Assembly: GCF_010548275.1 (NCBI RefSeq)
Contig: NZ_JAAGLT010000006.1
Coordinates: 1 to 64,000 of the forward strand
DNA length: 64,000 nt
Reading direction: 5' to 3'
Origin: Streptomyces sp. SID12488
GTDB taxonomy: Bacteria > Actinomycetota > Actinomycetes > Streptomycetales > Streptomycetaceae
Below the pieces are notes generated by a model, which ran no database searches, was not told where the DNA came from, and worked only from the letters and a program-made list of their open reading frames with translations. The translations under genes and the position numbers were made by a program. Within the stretch, counting starts at the first letter, position 1; every line of letters starts with the position of its first letter. Below, one piece after another: positions 17,741-26,496 of this stretch.

Positions 17741-19871
17741 TGCCTCGGCCGGGGAAATTCGCTGCCCGGGCCACGGTGGCCGTGGCGGCCCTCCTGGCGG
17801 CCCTGCTTCCGGCGGGTGCTGCCGAAGCGGGGGCCGAACAGCAAGGCTGGACGGGGACTTGGGCGACCGCGCAGCACGCGTCGTACGACCCGGGTACCTC
17901 TGAGGTGACCGTACGGATCCCGGTGCACGTCAGTGCGGGCGGAACGAGCGTCCGGATCCGGCTGACCAATGCGTTCACCGACCAGCCGGTGACGATCGGA
18001 CACGCGACCGTGGGCCGGCGCACGAGCGGCTCGTCCGTGTCCGGCCCGCGCGAGCTGACGTTCGGCGGTAAGGGGGAGGTGACGATCCCGGCCGGCGGGC
18101 AGGCGGCGAGTGACGGGGTGCGGATTCCCGTGGCCGCCCGCAGTGACCTGGTGGTGAGCCTGTACTTCCCCGGTCGGCTCACCCACGTCAGCCAGCACTG
18201 GATGGGCCTCCAGACCGTCTACTGGACGCCGGACGGCGGCGGCGACCATGCCGGGGATGCCGGTGGTGACGCGTTCACCACGACCGACTCCACCTTCCCC
18301 TTCCTCACCGGTGTCGACGTGCGGGGCGGGCCTGCGCGGGGCTCAGTGGTCGCGCTCGGTGACTCCATCACCGACGGGGCCTCCTCCACATCGAGCGCCA
18401 ACCGGCGCTGGCCCGACTATCTGGCGGCCCGGCTGTCGGACTGCACGACCCCCGCCGGAGTGCTGAACGCGGGCATCAGCGGCAACCGCATCACGGCCGG
18501 CACCGACGGCAACCCGTCGGCACCGGAGCGGCTGGAGCGCGATGTGCTGTCCCAGCCCGGCGCCCGGACGGTGATCCTCTTCGAAGGCGTCAACGACCTC
18601 AGCTGGGGCGGCGCCACCGGTGACCAGGTGATCGACGGGATGAGGGAGATCGCGCGGCGGGCCCACGCCCACGGGCTGCGGGTGATCGGCGCGACCGTCG
18701 TGCCATATCGCGGCTGGGGCGACTGGTGGACCGAGGCCAAGGAGGCCGACCGGCAGAAGGTCAACACCTTCGTCCGCGACGGCGGCGTGTTCGACGGCTA
18801 CGCCGACTTCGACAAGGCGGTACGGGACCCGGACGACCCCACCCGCTACGCCGCCGCGTTCGACTCCGGTGACCATCTGCACCCCAACGACACCGGGATG
18901 AAGGCGTTCGCCGACGCGGTCGACCTGGCCGGTCTCGGTGCCGCCCGCGGCTGCCCCTCGGCCCGCGTCCGGCTCACCCCGTACCACCCGGGCCTCCCGG
19001 CAGGCCGCGCCACGGAGATCACCACGACCGTCACCAACACCGGCCCCAAAGCGGTCACCCGGGTCACGACGGCGCTGCGCCTGCCGACCGGCTGGACCTC
19101 CGAGGCGGAGGGGAAGACGGGCGTCGACTCCCTTGCCCCCGGCGGGAGTTCCGGCGTCACCTGGCGCGTCACCCCGGCCTCCGACGCGGCATGGGGGCCG
19201 TACGACATAGGCGTACGCGCCTCCTACCGACAGGCCGGACGGACGCGCCACGACACCGACAGCGTGGGCGCCGACGTCACCCCGGTCCCGACCGCCGTCC
19301 GGCTCCCGTACCGGACGTTCACCACTGCAGCCGACGCCCAATACGCCCAGAACGACGGCCAGTTCGCGATCTGGGCAGGTGGTCAGGACCTGGCCGGCTG
19401 GAAGGACGAGAAGGCCTGGCCGCCATCCACCTGCCGGACGCCGTACCCGCCTCGGGCGGCCTCACCGCGCGCCTCGTCGGCCAGACCGGCAGCGGACCCT
19501 CCGCCAAGGCCGGGATCGCCGTCGCGAACGATCTGACCGCCCCGGAGAAGGGCGGCTACGCGGTGCTGACCATGTCCAAGTCGTACGGCGTGGAGTTCAT
19601 GACCGACAGCGACGGCGACGGCCGGCTCGACACCTGGGCGGGCGGCGGCTCCTCGTACCACCCGGCCTGGCTCAGACTCACCCGCGACGGCGCCACCTGT
19701 ACCGCGTACGCCAGTTCCGACGGCGCCTCCTGGCAGCGGATCGGGACCGCGACCGTGCCGTCCGCGACCGACGGCGGCCTCGACGCAGGGATGGTCGCCA
19801 GCGCCGTCAACCTCGACCACCCCGGCCAGAACACCACAGCCGTCTTCGACTCCTTCTCGACCACCGGCTGA
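17740..19871 (+). CDS. Secreted SGNH/GDSL esterase, frameshifted in its tail module
   Basis: The ATG overlaps the GH35 stop. A signal peptide (1-31) precedes an SGNH hydrolase domain (about 35-400) with Ser209 in VVALGDSITDG, a GVNDL block, Asp378 and His381 in DSGDHLHPND. This is the layout of extracellular lipase/esterase GDSL proteins of Streptomyces. A NEW3 domain (about 410-510) and the shared tail module follow. At 19411-19414 (DEK codons) one G appears missing: the first frame ends at 19536 after nonsense sequence, while frame 0 resumes the tail to the stop at 19871. The enzyme core is intact; only the tail is affected. In context it probably deacylates glycans (for example O-acetyl groups), which is an inference. 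Confidence 0.8.
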
Positions 19872-19914
19872 GGACCACCGATCCCCTGCGCGACCATCGA
19901 CTGAGAGGCCTTTC

Positions 19915-21345
19915 GTGAACGTCAGCCGTAGGCGCTTCCTGACCACGGCCACTGCTCTCGGCTCAGCAGTGCTCCTGGCCCCACCCGGTGCCGCCCAGGC
20001 GATCAGCGGCGGCATCCCCGACTACCAGCCCACCAGGGCGTCCCTCGACACGCATCCCGTGCCACGCTGGTACAAGGACGCCAAGTTCGGCATCTTCGTC
20101 CACTGGGGCGTCTACTCGGTCCCAGCCGGCTCCGCCCGGCAGATGGCCTCCGAGTGGTACCTCTGGTACCAGAGCTACAACACCGACCCCACCTGGAAGT
20201 ACCACCGCGACACCTACGGCCAGGACTTCCTCTACGACGACTTCATCCCGCAGTTCACCGCCGAGAACTACGACCCGGACGCCTGGGTCCGGCTGTTCGA
20301 GCAGGCGGGGGCCGAGTACTTCGCCCTGACCAGCAAGCACCATGACGGATTCGCCCTGTGGCCCAGCGAGGTGACGGACCGTCACGCCGGAAAGTACGGC
20401 CCGAAACGCGACCTGGTCGGCGAGCTGATGACCGCCGCCCGCCGACGCGGCAAGGTACGGCCCGGCCTGTACTACTCGCTCGGCGAGTACTTCAACCCGG
20501 CGCTCGGCCGGCCGATGAAGAACTTCTACACCGGTGAAGAGGTCCCGATGACCGGCTACCGGCCGGTCGACGACTACATCGGGGACTACGAACTGAAACA
20601 GCTGAACGAGATCATCGACCGCTACGACCCGGAACTGCTGTGGGCGGACGGCCAGTGGTTCCGGCCGCCCGGCGAACCGCCGTGGCGTAGCGAGGAGCCC
20701 ATCTCCCACTACTACAACCAGGCCAAGAACCGCAGAAGGCCGAAGGGTGTCGTGGTCAACGACCGCTTCGACACGCACTTCGACTTCGCCACCTACGAGC
20801 AGCGCACCAACCCTACGATGGATCCCCAGAAGTGGGAGTGCTGCATCACGATGGGCTACTCCTGGGGCTACAACAAGTTCGAGATCGAGGAGGACTACAA
20901 GACCTCCGAGTTCCTCGTCCGTCTGCTCGCCGACGTCACCAGCAAGAACGGCAACCTGCTGCTGAACATCGGACCGAAGCCGGACGGCACGATCCCGGAC
21001 GTGATGCAGCGGCGGCTGCGGGACATCGGCGCCTGGCTGGACATCAACGGGCCCGCGATCTACGGCTCGACGCCCTGGGTGCGGGCCGAGGAGGAGGGCA
21101 GCCCGCTCGGCATCCGGTACACCGTCAGCCCGGGCAAGTTCAACATCATCGTGCTGGGTTCCCCCAGCGGCATCCTCTCCGTGCCGACGGACATCCCCCT
21201 GTCCGCGACATCGCGGATCCGGCTGCTCGGCCACAACGGGTCGCTGAAATGGACCCGTTCCGACGGCAAGGTCCACATCAGCGTCCCCGAGACGCTGCCC
21301 AGCGAGCTCGCCAACACCTTCACCGTCGACTGGGAGCGACGGTGA
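19915..21345 (+). CDS. Tat-exported GH29 alpha-L-fucosidase
   Basis: 476 aa, GTG start. Residues 1-30 form a Tat signal (VSRRRFLTTA, then a hydrophobic stretch ending GAAQA). The GH29 barrel has WYKDAKFGIFVHWGVYS, LTSKHHDGFALWPS, and nucleophile Asp245 in LLWADGQW. Later NGNLLLNIGPKPDG is the family's typical loop. A short beta domain closes the protein. It releases terminal alpha-L-fucose. The acid/base residue is not obvious by eye, as is usual in GH29. It lies 43 bp after the esterase. The next gene starts inside its stop codon (GTGA), and it lacks the C-terminal tail that several operon partners have; that tail is encoded separately downstream. Confidence 0.92.
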   Translation: MNVSRRRFLTTATALGSAVLLAPPGAAQAISGGIPDYQPTRASLDTHPVPRWYKDAKFGIFVHWGVYSVPAGSARQMASEWYLWYQSYNTDPTWKYHRDTYGQDFLYDDFIPQFTAENYDPDAWVRLFEQAGAEYFALTSKHHDGFALWPSEVTDRHAGKYGPKRDLVGELMTAARRRGKVRPGLYYSLGEYFNPALGRPMKNFYTGEEVPMTGYRPVDDYIGDYELKQLNEIIDRYDPELLWADGQWFRPPGEPPWRSEEPISHYYNQAKNRRRPKGVVVNDRFDTHFDFATYEQRTNPTMDPQKWECCITMGYSWGYNKFEIEEDYKTSEFLVRLLADVTSKNGNLLLNIGPKPDGTIPDVMQRRLRDIGAWLDINGPAIYGSTPWVRAEEEGSPLGIRYTVSPGKFNIIVLGSPSGILSVPTDIPLSATSRIRLLGHNGSLKWTRSDGKVHISVPETLPSELANTFTVDWERR

Positions 21346-22292
21346 ACGGCCTGCAGAGCGTGAGCACCCGTACCGACACCCTCGGTCCCACTCTCACCGT
21401 CACCACCGAACCCGCCGAGCCAACAGGCGGCGACGCGGTCACCGCCACCGCGGTCCTCGTCAACGACTGCCCGTTCCCGCTGCGCGGCGCCGTCCTCTAC
21501 CTGGTGGACCCGGGCAGGACGACCGCCACCCGCACCATCCCGCTCGGTGATCTGCGCCGCGGCGCGAAGACCACCCGAAGCTGGCGCACGTCGATGCCGG
21601 CCGACGTCGCCGGGGACGTCGCGTTCACCGCGCACGTCCTCTTCGACGTGGACGGACGCAGCGCCGACTGCGCGCGGGCCGCCAAGACCGTCAGCGTGCC
21701 CTACGAGGCGAACGGGGTGCGGGAGCCCTACAGAACGTTCGCCACCACCGACGACGCCCAATTCGGCCAGTACGGAAGCCAGTTGGTGATCTGGGCGGGC
21801 GGCGGCGACCTGTCGGGCGGCCGTGACGAGAAGGGCGGCATCCTTCTGCCCGGTTCCGCCGCCACAGCGAGTGTCGTGCAGGTCAAAACGGTCGGTCTCA
21901 CGGGGAGCGACAACCCCACCGCCAAGTACGGGATCGCCGTCGCCAACGACCTCACCGCGCCGGAGGAGGGCGGCTACGCGGTGCTGACCATGTCCAAGTC
22001 GTACGGCGTGGAGTTCATGACCGACAGCGACAGCGACGGACACCTCGACACCTGGGCCGGCGGCGGCGTCTCCACCCACCCCGCTCTGCTGCGGCTGGTC
22101 CGCGCCGGCACCACCTACACCGCGTACAGCAGCACCAACAACGGCCTCGCGTGGAACGAGATCGCGAGCGTGACCGTGCCCTCCGCGGCCGGCTCGCTGG
22201 ACGCCGGCGTGGTGGCGAGCGCCGTGAACCTCAACTTTCCCGGCACGACGGTCCGGGCCGTGTTCGACCACTTCAGCGTGGAGGCGTCATGA
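21342..22292 (+). CDS. Free-standing beta-sandwich plus tail-module protein, no signal peptide
   Basis: 316 aa, GTG overlapping the fucosidase stop. Residues 10-125 form a NEW3/CARDB-like beta-sandwich (LTVTTEPAEPTGGDAVTATA). Residues 130-316 are a copy of the ~190-residue tail found at the ends of the GH31, esterase and GH89 proteins, including EFMTDSDSDGHLDTWAGGG. There is no catalytic domain and no signal peptide. It may work as a detached accessory module of the fucosidase, co-exported with it, or the locus may reflect a split of one larger gene. The frame differs from the fucosidase, so a simple stop readthrough would not join them. Confidence 0.7.
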   Translation: MNGLQSVSTRTDTLGPTLTVTTEPAEPTGGDAVTATAVLVNDCPFPLRGAVLYLVDPGRTTATRTIPLGDLRRGAKTTRSWRTSMPADVAGDVAFTAHVLFDVDGRSADCARAAKTVSVPYEANGVREPYRTFATTDDAQFGQYGSQLVIWAGGGDLSGGRDEKGGILLPGSAATASVVQVKTVGLTGSDNPTAKYGIAVANDLTAPEEGGYAVLTMSKSYGVEFMTDSDSDGHLDTWAGGGVSTHPALLRLVRAGTTYTAYSSTNNGLAWNEIASVTVPSAAGSLDAGVVASAVNLNFPGTTVRAVFDHFSVEAS

Positions 22293-23230
22293 ACACCCAC
22301 GGCACCAAGAACGCGTACCGCCCCGAGGAGGACTTCCTCCCGCCACCGGTCTCGCTCACCGTCACCCCGCCCGCACCCGAACCGGGCAAGGCCGTGACCC
22401 TCACCGCCACGCTCACCAACACCACCGGCATCGCGCTGCGCGCCGCCGTTCTCTACCTCGCCGTGGACGACACCGGGAAACCGAGCAACCTGGGCACCCT
22501 CGCCCCCGGACGGTCGGTGACCCGCACCTGGCGGACCCGGCTGGCCGACGACGCCGAGGGCCGGATCGTGTTCACCGCGCACGCCCTCTTCGACGTGCAC
22601 CGCCACGGCTCCGACTGCACCCGCGCCAGCTCCTCCGTCACGATGCCGTCCCGCTCACTTCCCGGGGCGTTCGACAACGCGGGGATCGCGTCCGACGACG
22701 CCCTCACCGTCGCGAACATCGACGGCTCGAACTCCAGTCTGTCCGCCGAGGCGTTGGCGTCGGTGGGCCTGACCCCGGGCGCCACGGTCACGTACGACGG
22801 GGTGCCTTTCACCTGGCCGGACACCCGGCCCGGGAGCAAGGACAACGTGGTCTCCTCCGGCCAGAGTGTGCTGATGTCCGGCTCCGGTTCCCGGCTGTCC
22901 TTCCTCGGCACCAGCACCTGGGGCGAAGGCAAGGGCGACGGCAAGGTCGTCTACGCCGACGGCACCGAGCAGGCGTTCTCGGTCGCCGTCCCCGACTGGT
23001 ACGGGGCGAGTTCCTCCGCCGCGGTGGTGCTGCCATGCCGCCACATCGCCACCGGCCGGGACGACAACCCCGTCAGTCTCTTCACCTTCGGCATCGATCT
23101 GGCGGCCGGCAAGGAGCTGCGCTCCCTGGTCCTGCCCAAAGTCAGCGACGGCCTCCAGGCGGGCACCCCCGCCCTGCACGTCTTCGCCATGACGATCACG
23201 ACGACCAGCACGCCCAACACGACCAACTGA
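22289..23230 (+). CDS. Free-standing beta-sandwich and exoglycosidase-associated C-terminal domain protein
   Basis: 313 aa, ATG overlapping the previous stop (ATGA). Residues 15-130 form a NEW3/CARDB-like domain (VSLTVTPPAPEPGKAVTLTA). Residues 135-313 match a module often seen at the C-terminus of actinobacterial exo-glycosidases such as GH92: FDNAGIASDDA, then ALASVGLTPGATVTYDGVPF, then DNVVSSGQ and FSVAVPDWYG. No catalytic domain and no signal peptide are visible. Its partner is probably the neighbouring fucosidase or GH89 enzyme. The module's ligand is unknown; carbohydrate binding is a guess from its usual company. Confidence 0.65.
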   Translation: MNTHGTKNAYRPEEDFLPPPVSLTVTPPAPEPGKAVTLTATLTNTTGIALRAAVLYLAVDDTGKPSNLGTLAPGRSVTRTWRTRLADDAEGRIVFTAHALFDVHRHGSDCTRASSSVTMPSRSLPGAFDNAGIASDDALTVANIDGSNSSLSAEALASVGLTPGATVTYDGVPFTWPDTRPGSKDNVVSSGQSVLMSGSGSRLSFLGTSTWGEGKGDGKVVYADGTEQAFSVAVPDWYGASSSAAVVLPCRHIATGRDDNPVSLFTFGIDLAAGKELRSLVLPKVSDGLQAGTPALHVFAMTITTTSTPNTTN

Positions 23231-23250
23231 GCTCTGCCGGAAGGACGTTC

Positions 23251-26200
23251 ATGCACGACGACCGAGGCGATCTCGGCATCATCGGCAGCACAGGTGTCAC
23301 CCGCAGACGTGTCCTCACGGGTACGGTCGCGCTGGGCGGCGCCGCGCTGCTGGCCCGTCCGCAGGGCGCGTACGCGGCCGACGGCGCCCTGTTCCACACC
23401 GCTTCCGCCGCAGCCGCGCTGAAGCGGCTGCTCCCCGACCACCACCGGCAGGTCACCCTTCGGGCCGTCGACGGAGACGCCGACTGCTTCCGGGTCACCG
23501 GCCGGGCCGGGCACATCACCGTGGAGGGCACCAGCCCCGCCGTGCTGCTCACCGGTCTCCACACCTACCTGCGGCGGACCGCGCACGCCTCCGTCTCCTG
23601 GACCGGCGAGCAGCTGAACCTGCCACGCAGACTCCCCGCGCCCGACGAGCAGATCACGGGAACGGCCGACGTACCGCACCGCTTCGCCTTCAACGACACC
23701 AACGAGGGCTACACCGGCGCCTACCGCGACTGGGACGCCTGGCAGCACGAGCTGGATGTGCTGGCCGCGCACGGGATAAACCGGGTCCTCGTCTACATCG
23801 GCGGCGACGCCGTCTACTACGACACGTTCCGCCGCTTCGGGTACTCCGACGCCGAGATGCGTGCCTGGATCCCGGCCCCCGCCCACCAGCCCTGGTGGCT
23901 GCTGCAGAACATGTCGGGCTTCGGCGGGCCGGTCTCCCGGCAGCTCATCGAGCGACGCGCCGCGCTCGCCGAGAAGATCATCGACCGGATACGTGACCTG
24001 GGCATGACTCCGGTTTTGCCGGGCTACTACGGCAGTGTCCCGGACGACTTCCCCGCCAAGCACGGCGGGGACGCGGCAGTGGTGGCGCAGGGCGACTGGG
24101 GCGCCTTCAAACGCCCCGACTGGCTCGACCCGCGCACCCCGGCCTTCGACGACGTGGCCGCCACCTTCTACCGGGCCCAGACGCAGCGGTTCGGCGACAG
24201 CACGATGTACAAGATGGACCTGCTGCACGAGGGCGGCAACCCCGGGGACGTACCGGTGGGCGAGGCCGCGCGGGCCGTCGAGGCGGCGCTGCAGAAGGCC
24301 CACCCGGGGGCCGTCTGGGCGATCCTCGGCTGGCAGACCAACCCGTCCAGGGCGCTGCTCGACGGCGTCGACAAGAGCCGCATGCTGATCGTGGACGGCC
24401 TGTCGGACCGCTACACCACGGTCACCGACCGGGAGAGCGACTGGGACGGCACTCCCTACGCCTTCGGCAGCATCTGGAACTTCGGCGGCCACACCCCGAT
24501 GGGCGCCAACGCCCCGGACTGGGTGGAGCAGTACCCCAAGTGGCGTGACAAAGAGGGCAGTTCGCTCGCCGGTATCGCGGCGATGCCGGAGGCCGCCGAC
24601 AACAACGCACCCGCTCTCGCCCTCCTCACCGACCTGGCGTGGACGCCCGGCACCATCGACCTGGACGACTGGTTCGCCGCGTACGCCCTCTCCCGCTACG
24701 GCGGCCCCGACCGGCATGCCGCCGCGGCCTGGCAGACGATCCGCGACACCGCGTACAACATGTCCCGCGCGGATTCCTGGAGCGAGGCGCCCGACGGTCT
24801 GTTCGGCGCCCGCCCGAGCCTGACAGCGAACAAGGCCGCTGCCTGGGGCCCCGAGAAGGACCGCTACGACACCACGGTCTTCGACACCGCGCTCACCGAA
24901 CTTCTCGCTGTGCGCGCCGAGTTGAGAAACAGTTCGGCCTACCGCTACGACATCGTCGACGTGGCCCGGCAGGTTCTGTCCAACCGCAGCCGTGTCCTGC
25001 TGCCGCAGATCAAGGCCGCGTACGACGCCGGGGAGAAGGCCCCGTTCGGCAAGTTGACCAGGACCTGGTTGGACTGGATGGACCTCCTCGACGAACTGCT
25101 GGCGGCCTCCGGCCCGCACCTGCTCGGACGATGGCTCGCCGACGCCCGCTCCTGGGGTGCCGACCGGGCCGAGAAGGACCGCCTGGAATACGATGTCCGC
25201 TCCCTCGTCACCACCTGGGGCGGACGCGCCAGCAGCGAGGAAGGCCTCCACGACTACGCGAACCGGGAGTGGGCGGGGCTGGTCGGCGGCCTGTACCGGA
25301 CCCGTTGGAGGACGTACTTCGAAGCGCTCGCCAGGAGTCTCGCCACGGGCGAGGCCCCGGCGACGATCGACTGGTTCGCCCTGGAGGACCGCTGGGCGCA
25401 CGCGCACGAGAAGCACCCGACCGAGCCCCACGGCTCCCCGTACGCCCTGGCCCGGCGAGTGCGTGACCTGCTCGCCGCCGCTCCCCATCAGGCGGCCCTC
25501 AGCGCGGGGGCCGACCGGGGAGCCGTGGCCGAGGGCAGGCCCGCGACGGTGACGGTCACCTTCACCAACAGGAACGGCTTCGCGGCGGCACGCGACGTGA
25601 CCCTCTCCGTCACCGCCCCCGAGGGCCTGGCGGTGAAGCCGCTCGATCCGGTGCGTACGGTGTCGGTGGCGTCCGGCGAGACGGTCACCGCTCGCTTCGA
25701 GGTCTCACTGGCGAGTACGCCGGCGCAGCTGGTCGGCCGGGTCGTCGCGGCGGCGTCCTACGCGGGCGGCGGGAAGGCGGTGGCGCCGGTACGGCTGGTG
25801 GCAGCGGCCGGGGTCGGTGACCCGTACCGCACGGTCTCCTACAACGACGCCGTGTTCGGCCAGGCCGGTGACGAGATCGCCGTCGAGGGTGCCGGGGCCG
25901 ACCTGTGGGGCGCCACCAACGAGTTCGGCGCGGTGTACCGGGCAGGCGCGTACGGTGACGCAGCCGTTGCCGAGGTGACGGTCACGTCCCAGGACGCGAC
26001 CGGGGGCTGGGCACGGGCGGGCCTCGTCGTCCGCAACGACCTGGGCACTCACGGAAGCGCGGGCTATGTGAACCTGGCGGTCACGCCGTCCAACGGCTGC
26101 GCGCTGAGCTGGGACGCCGACGGTGACGGTCGTTTCGACTCGATCGCGCTGTCGGGCTCCTTCACCGCGCCGGTGCGGTTGCGGCTGACCAGGGCCGACG

Positions 26201-26370
26201 CCTCGTACCGCGGGGAGGTCAGCGGGGACGGCGTCACCTGGACGACGGTGGGCACGGCCACGCCGGCGGGCGCGGGCGCCGTACAGGACGTCGGGGTCTT
26301 CATGACCGCGGCCAACGGCTGGACCGGGACCCGGGGCATCGCCACGTTCGACGGGTTCACGGTGGTGTAA
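23251..26370 (+). CDS. Tat-exported GH89 alpha-N-acetylglucosaminidase with tail module
   Basis: 1039 aa, ATG with GGAAGGA upstream. A Tat-type signal (VTRRRVLTGTVALGGAALL) is followed by an N-terminal alpha/beta domain (45-135) and a GH89 catalytic barrel (about 140-430) starting PHRFAFNDTNEGYTGAYRDW. Candidate acid/base is Glu327 in DLLHEGG and nucleophile Glu447 in MPEAADNN, with WNFGGHTPMGAN between them. An all-alpha domain follows (to about 745), then NEW3 (755-850) and a diverged tail module (855-1039; DADGDGRFD). GH89 removes terminal alpha-GlcNAc, as in heparan sulfate or gastric mucin GlcNAc-alpha-1,4-Gal. It is the last gene of the operon. Confidence 0.88.
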   Translation: MHDDRGDLGIIGSTGVTRRRVLTGTVALGGAALLARPQGAYAADGALFHTASAAAALKRLLPDHHRQVTLRAVDGDADCFRVTGRAGHITVEGTSPAVLLTGLHTYLRRTAHASVSWTGEQLNLPRRLPAPDEQITGTADVPHRFAFNDTNEGYTGAYRDWDAWQHELDVLAAHGINRVLVYIGGDAVYYDTFRRFGYSDAEMRAWIPAPAHQPWWLLQNMSGFGGPVSRQLIERRAALAEKIIDRIRDLGMTPVLPGYYGSVPDDFPAKHGGDAAVVAQGDWGAFKRPDWLDPRTPAFDDVAATFYRAQTQRFGDSTMYKMDLLHEGGNPGDVPVGEAARAVEAALQKAHPGAVWAILGWQTNPSRALLDGVDKSRMLIVDGLSDRYTTVTDRESDWDGTPYAFGSIWNFGGHTPMGANAPDWVEQYPKWRDKEGSSLAGIAAMPEAADNNAPALALLTDLAWTPGTIDLDDWFAAYALSRYGGPDRHAAAAWQTIRDTAYNMSRADSWSEAPDGLFGARPSLTANKAAAWGPEKDRYDTTVFDTALTELLAVRAELRNSSAYRYDIVDVARQVLSNRSRVLLPQIKAAYDAGEKAPFGKLTRTWLDWMDLLDELLAASGPHLLGRWLADARSWGADRAEKDRLEYDVRSLVTTWGGRASSEEGLHDYANREWAGLVGGLYRTRWRTYFEALARSLATGEAPATIDWFALEDRWAHAHEKHPTEPHGSPYALARRVRDLLAAAPHQAALSAGADRGAVAEGRPATVTVTFTNRNGFAAARDVTLSVTAPEGLAVKPLDPVRTVSVASGETVTARFEVSLASTPAQLVGRVVAAASYAGGGKAVAPVRLVAAAGVGDPYRTVSYNDAVFGQAGDEIAVEGAGADLWGATNEFGAVYRAGAYGDAAVAEVTVTSQDATGGWARAGLVVRNDLGTHGSAGYVNLAVTPSNGCALSWDADGDGRFDSIALSGSFTAPVRLRLTRADASYRGEVSGDGVTWTTVGTATPAGAGAVQDVGVFMTAANGWTGTRGIATFDGFTVV

Positions 26371-26496
26371 TGTCATAGCACTTGAAGTAAAAACGTGTGG
26401 TCACTGCTGGGCATCGACGCCGGTTGATGGAGCAGGGGCCACACGCGCATACGTGGTTCGGACGAGCCGCCACTTCTTCACATCGAAGGAGTGCGC

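Noticed and set aside
19405..19425. Programmed -1 frameshift in the esterase
   Set aside because: No X-XXY-YYZ slippery heptamer and no obvious stimulatory structure; a one-base loss from GGG to GG explains it more simply.
26371..26496. Extension of the glycosidase operon into the MFS exporter
   Set aside because: A 127-bp AT-richer gap follows GH89 and the exporter is of the drug-efflux type with its own ribosome binding site, so co-transcription is not supported.
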